This document shows, in pieces, positions 56,535-64,000 of a stretch of DNA of 64,000 nucleotides. Source of the stretch: Cyrtodaria siliqua (lineage: Eukaryota; Mollusca; Bivalvia; Adapedonta; Hiatellidae); contig JAWPHD010002640.1 of the NCBI GenBank assembly GCA_037043455.1, positions 1 through 64,000 on the forward strand. The letters are read 5' to 3'. The notes under the pieces are model-generated. The model was given only the letters and a program-made list of their open reading frames with translations, was not told the DNA's origin and ran no database searches. Position numbers and translations under genes: made by a program. Numbering within the stretch: position 1 is the first letter of the stretch; every line of letters begins with the position of its first letter.

Positions 56535-56740
56535 CTAGAATTATAATTATAACGTCGTAAGTGAAAAATCATAGTTTTCGGGAAAGTGAAAAAAAACGGA
56601 CTCATATGATATAAGCTGTAGTTTGCTTTCTCATAAAACAAAGTATTTGTTATTTCAAAAAAAATAATTTTGACTTTGTAATCCGAACAATTGCACTTAC
56701 GACCGTATGTTATTAAATATACGGAAAGGAAGATGTTCAT

Positions 56741-57249
56741 ACAAAAGTTGTATCTGACAGTTAGACCTTTTAAAATATGGTAAAAGCGATTATTAAACCA
56801 CTGTAAGTGTCTTATACAAGTTTGCTAGTTCATGCTACACCGTTGGTCGAAATGTAGAATACATATGGGAACATGCGTGTGATGACAACATTGCAATATT
56901 ATATATTAGAAAATATTCCATTTTTTAAAGTTAAATCAAACCGGTATAAATAAAAACATGCTCTTATTATTATAAATGTAATTAAATAGTAATGGTCACT
57001 TAACATACAAATAGTATTAATTTAATTAAATAGTAATGGTAACGTAACATACACATAGAGACACGAATTATGTTTCAAATTAATTGTTATAACAATTATA
57101 AGAGAACTGGGAGTTGTATTCACTAATGAAAAGAAAACTAATCAATCACGAACAAACACTAACACATGGTCCTATACCCTTTGTAGTCTATAACGTTACA
57201 CTGTATTTACCGACTATCTTTTGAAAATGTAAAACTATTCAATTCGTAA
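56741..57249. other. Non-coding centre of element 2
   Basis: No gene is seen. A short direct repeat AATTAAATAGTAATGGTCAC / AATTAAATAGTAATGGTAAC lies at 56981-57042. Confidence 0.4.
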
Positions 57250-57780
57250 CCTGACAGTTAATACCCTATATATCCTTACATATCATATCCCCATACCTTA
57301 TATATCCTTATGTAATATATCCCCATACCCTCTATATAATATAGAGATAATATAGAGGGTATGGGAACATATTATATAGGGATATATAGGGTATGTGGAT
57401 ATTATACTTACATAATAACTATATCCCCATACGCTATATGTCCTTGCATAATATGTCCAATACCCTCTATATCCTTATATAATATGTCCCCGTACTCTCT
57501 ATATACTTATATATTATAACCCCATGAATACCCCTTTTATCCTTACATAATATGTCCCCGTACTCTCTAAATGCTTTCGTAATATGCCTACGTACTCTCT
57601 ATATCCTTCATAGTATGTCACCGTACCCTTTATATATTTACATAGTATATCTACCCACTCTATATATCTTTTAATACACAATATATCCCCCGTATCATTT
57701 GTATGTCCCCGTACCTTTTATATCTTTACATAGGATCTTTACATACATTATACGTCCCAATATCCACATACCCTCATATA
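57250..57780 (+). repeat. ~36-bp AT-rich minisatellite with an internal hairpin
   Basis: About 13 diverged units with theme TATGTCCCCGTACTCTCTAT, then ATCCTTACATAAT. At 57322-57400 the array folds back: CCCATACCCTCTATATAATA is followed by ATTATCTCTATATTAT-type sequence and its complement TATAGAGGGTATGGG. Confidence 0.85.
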
Positions 57781-57876
57781 CGTGCATATTATCTTATTTC
57801 ATTCGATAGAGTTATCCGCGTGAGATAGGGAAATCTCACCCTCGAGATCAGGCAGAGCCTCGTCCCTGGTTGCCAT

Positions 57877-57934
57877 TCTGATGGATGGATGGATGGATGG
57901 ATGGAATGAACGTTCGAACGAACGATCGAACGAA
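57877..57934 (+). repeat. (GGAT)n and (CGAA)n tracts
   Basis: About seven GGAT units, then AACGTTCGAACGAACGATCG, a self-complementary tract. Confidence 0.9.
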
Positions 57935-59033
57935 TGGTGTTTCATGGCATTTCGACAGATAAATAGGTTATATGTTGCACAGAAATCGACAAAAGATAGT
58001 AATTTAGAAAATAACGTGAAAATGGGCTGACTAGAACATACTTATTATGACTAGAAGATACCTATAATGTGTTTCTTTTCTTCACTATACTCTGCAAAAA
58101 GGCTTACACTGGTGTCTAATATAGAAGCCATGTCAATCGATTAATGATCGATCATCGGTCGGTTAAACATTCTGATGACCGGTAATGAATTTTCATCAGA
58201 TTTCCAACACTAGCTTTATCTACTCATTATTAAAAGACTGTCACATTGGACTAATTTAATAACAATGTACAACAAAACACACTTAGTTAAACTACTTATT
58301 AAAATACTTTATGTATTGACCATTCAGCAGAAACCGTTGAAATACCTGATGTACTTAAACGAATCTCTTCTTTCCAAGAACGCAGACGAGGAAAGTTTTT
58401 TTTATTTTCTCTCATTACATATGTTTTCGTTTCTGGGAATAAAAGTGGTTACAGGTTACAGACGCCGGGCGAAAAGACGCCATGCGAAAAGACGAAAAAA
58501 CGCCGAGCGAAATAACGCCGGGCGAAAAGACGCCACGCGAAATAACGCCGGGCGAAAAGACGCCATGCGAAAAGACGAAAAAACGCCACGCGAAATAACG
58601 CCACGCGAAAAGACGCCACGCGAAATAACGCCGGCGAAAAGACGCCGGGCGAAAAGACGCCATGCGAAAAGATGAAAAAACGCCGAGCGAAAGGACGCCG
58701 GGCGAAAAAACGCCGGGCGAAATAACGAAAAAACAAAAAAACGCTGGGCGAAATAACGAAAAAACTTCACACAAAATAACGAGAATTTAAATATATAAAA
58801 CGTCGTATTTTCGCGTGCCGGTTTCTCGTCTTTCCGTTTTTTCGCCCGGCATTTTGACTATTTGTCGTCTTTACGCTCGGCGTTTTTTCGTATTTTCGTT
58901 ATTTCGCCCGGCGTTTTTTCGTCTTTTCGTTATTTCGCCCGGCGTCTTTTCGCCCGGCGTCTTTTCGCTCGGCGTTATTTCGCGGCGAAATAACGAAAAG
59001 ACGAGATGGCACATATCAGCCACCATATCTTTA

Positions 59034-60134
59034 TCATCAATATTATTTTTAATTTCAATAAATAATGTTCAATACAAAAATAATTCATGTCTTAAATGTA
59101 CTTGACTTTCGTCTAATTGACCATTGTACTATATATATAATGATACACATATTAATCTAATTTCTTATAAAGCATAGTATTACATTTTTATATACATGCA
59201 CCCGTTTCTCATTACTTACATGCGCACTTCACCTATACTTTAATGAGGCACTCTGTTCCGTGACCTATCACTGCAATAATTTAACCATGTCCTTTTTCAG
59301 TGGCTGTTGGCATTGTGCACAACTGATGCAAAACAGTGTAATAATGAACACGGCGTTACTTCAAGTAAGTTCATAATCTGTAACTAGAAACAAATAAGCT
59401 GTAGTACTCTTGGATTTAGGCAAAACTATCATTTAAGTTTGAATATGCAAATTCAGTAATTTGTATAGGGCCGAAATTGTCTTTTAGACTAAACATAAAA
59501 TGTTGTCGACACTAAATTTAAAGTCTGCAAAACAAGAGTGTCTGTATGCTTTCTTCGAGGTAGTGGGGTTATATAGAAATCACCTTGTCCGTTTTCCGAC
59601 CATACATTCGAACGAACGAATGTTTCATATCTTGTGAGCACAACTCCTCAGAAAATTGTGTGTCAATGGTATGATACTTCAAACTATGACCGTACATCCA
59701 TTACATATTGTCATCTTTCATCCCACAGGAATTGTATGACAGTCATTGACCCAATTTGTGTTTCTTATACCGTGTTGAAGGTTTTGTGCTCATAGACATT
59801 TTGGCCAAAATCATAGTTATCATCACAATTTTGCAATGCCATTAACCCGATTGCTCCATCAATAGTTTACATGAAAGCAGTGATAAAACCGTCATTCGGC
59901 TCGCAGTTGTTTTCCAAAATTACGCCTTAAAGCTGTACAGTCCCTATTTTAACTGGTAATAACTCATGAATATGAATGAGTCACGTTTGAAGTAGTTTCA
60001 ATTCGACGAACACCCCAAAAGTCGGTATATAAGGAGAAATCGATACGTAAAATTTTACATTTTTATTTAGCGTCCGTACAGGTAACATCAATAAATATAC
60101 GGCTCCAGAATATATGTGATAAAAAAATAGATGC
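59034..60134. other. Non-coding gap
   Basis: No gene was recognised in 1.1 kb of AT-rich sequence. Confidence 0.35.
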
Positions 60135-60220
60135 CCGGAACTGGATTTGAACCACAGCCTTGCACTTTTAAGATTTGAAAGATGTACGCTGAACCTCTAG
60201 ACCACTGCTATTTAGCATTT
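60135..60220 (-). tRNA. tRNA-like sequence, probable SINE head or tRNA pseudogene
   Basis: The minus strand reads AGCAGTGGTCTAGAGGTTCA (box A-like) and TGTGGTTCAAATCCAG (box B GGTTCAAATCC) at normal spacing, ending GTTCCGGGC. The acceptor stem does not pair well. It is annotated as a pol III promoter-type relic and not as a functional tRNA. Confidence 0.45.
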
Positions 60221-60483
60221 TTAACACTGAATAGGCATTACGTAATAACAAGAGCGTGCACACAAACTCATCAAGCGCTAAATAACAAGTCGAGATATGG
60301 TTGATTTGAGGCGAAGTATTAGTTTCATATTGATACGATACAGTATTACTCCAGGCAATGTTAAGTTACACGTGCGACAATATGGTCTGCATATTTATTG
60401 ATCCACCTTTAGTTGCGTTCAAATATGTTAAGTTATTTTGCCTCATGATATATGGTAGATTGTATACTTTTTTCTCAAGTATC

Positions 60484-60556
60484 GTTGTAGTTCAGTGGAT
60501 ACAGCACCGGACTTGAAATCAGAAGGTCGTGTGTTCGAGCCCCGAAAGAAGCTAAT
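60484..60556 (+). tRNA. tRNA-like pseudogene
   Basis: TTGTAGTTCAGTGGATACAG is a box A region and GTGTGTTCGAGCCCC a box B region. The loop CTTGAAA would give an anticodon TGA. The acceptor and anticodon stems fail to pair, so it is not functional. Confidence 0.45.
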
Positions 60557-60639
60557 TTTTTTTCTGTACAAATTGCTGTTACCTGTGTATAGGTACGATG
60601 TTCACTGGTCGATGTATATACAGCAAATGATTTCTTGCT

Positions 60640-61025
60640 GATGATGATGGTTTCTAAGGTTTAAAGTCCCTCTACCATATGAGCCCCCGGGAAGAATCCC
60701 CCGTTGGCTCGGCATTATGTCTGGACTATTGCGTGAGTGATTGTGTGTAGTGCTATGTATCTATCTACAGTCTACTTGAAGCAGATATAGTGCTGCCACA
60801 CTGGAATACCACGCCGTAGTACATGATACCCCACCCAGACACATTATTCTGACACCGGGTTGACCAGACGGTTTGACCAGACGTAGTACTACCCATTATT
60901 TGCTTGTCAGGCATGGGTTACAAGTAACTACTCCATTTTTAAAGTCTTTGGTATGACGCGGTCAGGGGACTCGAACCCACGACCTCCCGAATGCAAGGCA
61001 GACACTCTAACCACTACACCACAAT
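60640..61025 (-). mobile_element. tRNA-derived SINE family K
   Basis: Minus-strand head at 61025-60945: TGGTGTAGTGGTTAGAG (box A) and GGTTCGAGTCC (box B) with a CTTGCAT loop. The body continues with GACACCGGGTTGACC-complement sequence, CACTGGAATACCACGCCG and AACGGGGGATTCTTCCCGGG, and the 3' end reads CTTTAAACCTTAGAAACC followed by CATCATCATC. A full SINE layout of tRNA head, body and simple tail. Confidence 0.7.
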
Positions 61026-61220
61026 GCTTCGGTATTGATTCTTGCGCTATATTTGCTCGCTTAAATACCCGGTTTCGATATGAGCTGGTGAACATGAAGT
61101 TACAAATAAAGACACGCCTACAAAGAACCAATCGATTGATATAAGTAGCTATGCCGCCATTAATGTTATAACAACAATACAACGCGTCATATATTGCATT
61201 TGATGCTTCCTATGTATATA

Positions 61221-61343
61221 ACAGGTGGTGAAAAAAATCGTTCCTTAATCGAGACTCGAACCCAGGGTTTACTGTACCAGGTCTCTAACTACTGATCTAT
61301 CGAGGACATACTGTTAGGAATCGATTTTTCACCATTTACCTGT
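61221..61343 (-). mobile_element. tRNA-like core in inverted ends, copy 1
   Basis: Ends ACAGGTGGTGAAAAAAATCG at 61221 and CGATTTTTCACCATTTACCT near 61341 are inverted repeats. The core carries a decayed tRNA-like sequence (minus strand; ACTCGAACCCAGGG on the + strand). It is the same unit as at 61739, in the same orientation. Confidence 0.65.
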
Positions 61344-61454
61344 ACCGGGTTACATACACCCCACCAGACTGAAATTCTTCCTTGAACTACTAATTAAACA
61401 GGAGTACCACTGCCGGTATTTCTCAGGATGATCCCGTACGAGCCCCCAAATATC

Positions 61455-61737
61455 CATTACGTGGTCCGAGTATTATTTTTCATACCCCATCCAACCCCTT
61501 CTCCAAGAAGCAAAAACGGGGTTGGCTGGAGTATGAAATAAAACCTTAATTTCGGCTTTAAAAGTTTGCATATTGTAAAATTAAAACATTTTAATAATGG
61601 GTAATTTTAAACATGTTATCTCATTTTTTCAGTAAAACATGTTTTTAAACGTGTGTTATTGTTGAAATATCCTTTATAAAGTCCTGCTATTATAAGCTTT
61701 CCCATCGCTTTAGGGATTAAGTAGGGACAACGTAATG
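61455..61737 (-). mobile_element. MITE family G, copy 2
   Basis: The reverse complement of 4618-4892: CATTACGTGGTCCGAGTATT at 61455, hairpin CATACCCCATCCAACCCC, and the right end ACAACGTAATG at 61737. It lies between the two tRNA-like units at 61221 and 61739. Confidence 0.85.
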
Positions 61738-61738
61738 T

Positions 61739-61850
61739 AACAGGTGGTGAAAAAATCGTTCCTCAACCGGGACTCGAACCCAGGGCCTCTGGTTTATCGC
61801 ACCAGGGCTCTAACCACTGAGCTATTGAGGACATACGGTTAGGAATCGAT
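61739..61850 (-). tRNA. tRNA-like element with an intact cloverleaf
   Basis: Minus strand 61831-61759 folds as a complete 73-nt tRNA shape: 7-bp acceptor TCCTCAA/TTGAGGA, D stem GCTC/GAGC, anticodon stem CTGGT/ACCAG with loop GCGATAA, T stem CTGGG/CCCGG and T loop TTCGAGT. The implied anticodon is GAT (isoleucine), but position 33 is C where U is expected. The flanking sequence (AACAGGTGGTGAAAAAATCG and AGGAATCGAT) matches the mobile copy at 61221, so this is a tRNA-derived repeat and not a standard gene. Confidence 0.6.
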
Positions 61851-61855
61851 AATGT

Positions 61856-62189
61856 ACCCGCTTAAACTTATTTATACATTTATCTGTGTCTTACTCCAGT
61901 ACACCTCAATAATTTTCACACGACCTTATGAAGTTTGTAGTACTTTATTTTAAAAACAAAAGCGCGTTAACTTGTGTCGGTCATTTGGAGTATCCGAGAA
62001 TTGCAAGTATTGTTTAAATTTAAATTTTGATTTGTTCATGAAATATTTTCGAAAACCATATTCATCGATGTTATCTGTACGAAAGATAGACAAAATTAAT
62101 ATGTTATATTTTACACATCGATTTCTGGCTTATATCTTTAGGATGTTCATCGCATGGAAACTACTTCGCCTGTTACCCAGTCATATTCA
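61856..62189. other. Non-coding gap
   Basis: The 81-codon frame at 61972-62217 is not recognised. No other feature is seen. Confidence 0.3.
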
Positions 62190-62760
62190 TTACAATAAGT
62201 ATACTCACGGTCAATGAAAACACACCACAAAACAAATCCATTTAAAAGTTAGAATTTGAGGCATTTTGGACAAAATATGATAAAATACATTTAACGAGTC
62301 GACATTTAATATTTTTTACGTGCATATATGGATTTAGTGGATTCCACACTATGCTTTGAAATGCACATGCATTTCCGGTTTTCTTCAGTAACATCGTACA
62401 AAGAAATCATTTTCTCAAAAATATTCATAGCATAATACTGTCAGACGTCAAACAATAAAAAGGCCAGTAAAACCAAATGGAATTTATTCCGAGACAGATT
62501 AATGCAGCTTGAAATTTAGTGGACCAGTTTTCTTTTTATGATTATCCATAGTAAACTATGTTAAATGGCAAGATTAATAACTGCATAACTGCTTGTCATA
62601 AAAGCCTACCAATACATATGTGAGACAAGTTAGGTAACAAGATTCAATACTTAAAAAAAGAAGAAAATATTGGACCAGCAGTTTTATTCCAAATGGTTTG
62701 CGAGTAACCTATGAAGTTAATGGTGCGTTTTCATTGATCGTCAGTATACCTGCTTGTAAT
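62190..62760 (-). repeat. Diverged dispersed repeat, copy 2
   Basis: CACGGTCAATGAAAACACAC at about 62206, GAGGCATTTTGGACAAAATA, GAGACAGATTAATGCAG, ATCCATAGTAAAC, and AATGGTGCGTTTTCATTGAT at about 62720 match 45550-46065 in reverse complement and order, with many indels. Confidence 0.75.
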
Positions 62761-63682
62761 TTTATTCATCCGAGCCGTCAGGAGGGTGAATATATTTGCC
62801 AGGCAGGGAATGTGAGCCCATGTCCTGTGTTAAGAATCCAAATAACGAATGTGTCATACTTCAAACTGTTACTACTTATATTATCATGATAAAATCAAAG
62901 TACTGAAAGTACTGAGCGGCGTAGGCTGTTCGTTCGAATAGGATTTACTGCCTAGATCCTTTGTAATGTTGAAGGGACATGAAAGAAGCCGAATGCGTTG
63001 CTTTTGATTTTTTTGTTATACTTTATTAAAATGAAGTTATGCCATTATGTGAAGAAGCCTGCCAACAGTTTTATTATGACAATATTATCAACTGTGGAAT
63101 GTATTTTAAACTGCAAGCAATCCTTGTTGGTGCAGATGCCCGACTTCCAATGTCTAGTCGCTTTATTGGTGAACTTAATTGAAGGAGATAATTCAATATA
63201 ACAAAGAGTGTGCGAGATATAAGAACATACAACAGAGCTACAGATGAGCTGTTTGATCAGTTCAGGTTGGATTTACCCATTGGTATATATTTTAATGGAT
63301 ATTTCATGATTTCAATACGGTAAAATAAAAAATATAAAATTGTGTGATATTGTATAGCATTACACAAAATGTATCTCATCAAATAAACTTGTTTTATAAT
63401 AAGCTTTATGCAAGGTGACTGGGTGGTCCTTCAACAATCCATTCATTTCTCAATATACATGGGTTGTTTTATTATTTGACAAATTCGATTACTTTATTGG
63501 TGCCCATGCCTTTGGTTTTAATTGGGTATTTAAGCTGCTTATCTGTATCATCACATCACACAACAACACACAGATAAAAGTCCAGACATTGTGCCTATAA
63601 TCGTCGGGTAGGACGCCTGTCGTAGGTGGAGGGACTATAATCCTTAGAAATACACACACACACACGCTCTGCATACACATGT
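62761..63682. other. Non-coding gap with a (CA)n tract
   Basis: No gene was recognised. (CA)n lies at 63650-63666. AAATCAAAGTACTGAAAGTACTG at 62893-62914, described by its two halves, shares a short word with the arm of giant element 1 (51165-51186). Confidence 0.4.
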
Positions 63683-63905
63683 TTAAAGAGACACATGGAA
63701 CTCGTGAAATGGTTATCACGCATTGAAATAATCATTTATCCAGTATCATGTTGAAATGGAACCTGCTTTCATACAAATAATGTTGTTGTTGATTTGTCGT
63801 TTTTTATCGTCTTCAGCCATATCTGTAAATATATTATTGGTGCAATGTAATCAACAGTTAATACTATACACAAATAAGTTGCTTTATATTATTCCTAAAA
63901 CAAGA
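63683..63905 (+). mobile_element. Family E MITE, partial
   Basis: TTTAAAGAGACACATGGAAC at about 63681 is the terminal sequence with changes. CTGCTTTCATACAAATAATG and GCAATGTAATCAACAGTTAA match internal blocks of 11566-11888. The right end is absent before the window closes. Confidence 0.7.
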
Positions 63906-64000
63906 TGTATCACTAAAGGTGATACATATCCAACACCCCATAAACATTTTTTAGTAAGATCAAGGGCAATAACTTTAAAGCTAAAAGTACTCGATCAGCA

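Larger units (their letters stand above)
54174..59027. mobile_element. Giant foldback element 2, 4854 bp
   Basis: Perfect 6-bp target duplication TCTTTA at 54168-54173 and 59028-59033. Ends are TATGGTGGCTGATATGTGCC on both sides (inverted). The left arm is 54174-55099 and the right arm 58171-59027, near-identical in reverse complement. Each arm is itself a hairpin of 15-bp GC-rich repeats followed by about 270 bp of unique AT-rich arm. The middle (55100-58170) holds a LINE fragment, a family D SINE, a possible exon and a tandem array. It starts 90 bp after the target duplication of element 1 and shares its TATGG terminus and 6-bp duplication. Confidence 0.85.

Noticed and set aside
50202..59027. 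Treating 50.2-59.0 kb as one composite transposon
   Set aside because: Each half has its own perfect 6-bp target duplication and its own inverted termini, so they are two insertions.
60484..60556. Functional tRNA-Ser(TGA)
   Set aside because: Acceptor and anticodon stems do not pair and the long variable arm is missing. A tRNA-derived relic is more likely.

Overview
This window is eukaryotic nuclear DNA from an animal, most likely a bivalve mollusc. The evidence is AT-rich sequence with intron-containing coding exons, several tRNA-derived SINE families, Penelope-like retroelement fragments of a type I associate with molluscan and cnidarian genomes, and short mollusc-type dispersed repeats rich in TGACCTTGACC. 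The genus cannot be told from this sequence. There is no bacterial-style gene organisation. Nearly all long open frames lie in repeats or chance frames.

Only two loci look like host coding sequence. At 2286-2782 are the last two exons of a WD40-repeat gene (+ strand), with upstream exons outside the window. Its stop codon lies in the first unit of a degenerate repeat array that fills the 3' flank. At 28141-28476 is a 111-residue frame that is almost entirely a dynein heavy chain microtubule-binding stalk domain, standing alone without the motor.

The rest is a dense mosaic of mobile elements. A TTAA-flanked MITE family (called family E here) is the commonest and is present in about nine copies. 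Palindromic MITEs occur as pairs of copies in opposite orientation: 1.7/10.5 kb, 4.6/61.5 kb, 12.0/32.7 kb, 45.6/62.2 kb. There are at least four SINE-like families, LINE tails at 20.9, 33.3, 39.4 and 55.3 kb, and Penelope-like fragments at 14.5-16.4, 17.1-17.9 and 46.6-48.9 kb. The last of these is split by a 1005-bp mariner-like element with TA target duplication. Tandem arrays lie at 8.8, 22.6, 31.5, 40.8, 41.2, 43.1 and 57.3 kb.

The most unusual structure is at 50.2-59.0 kb. Two adjacent giant foldback elements (3.9 and 4.9 kb) have roughly 0.9-1.4 kb inverted arms built of tandem repeats. Both begin with TATGG and both are flanked by perfect 6-bp target duplications (CTTGTG and TCTTTA). 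No recognisable transposase was found in either. The first carries a perfect 83-bp inverted repeat with a 10-bp spacer. These look like a little-known class of non-autonomous DNA element and are the best candidate for something undescribed.

All calls were made by eye. Repeat boundaries are usually good to about 10 bases unless exact target duplications are given.
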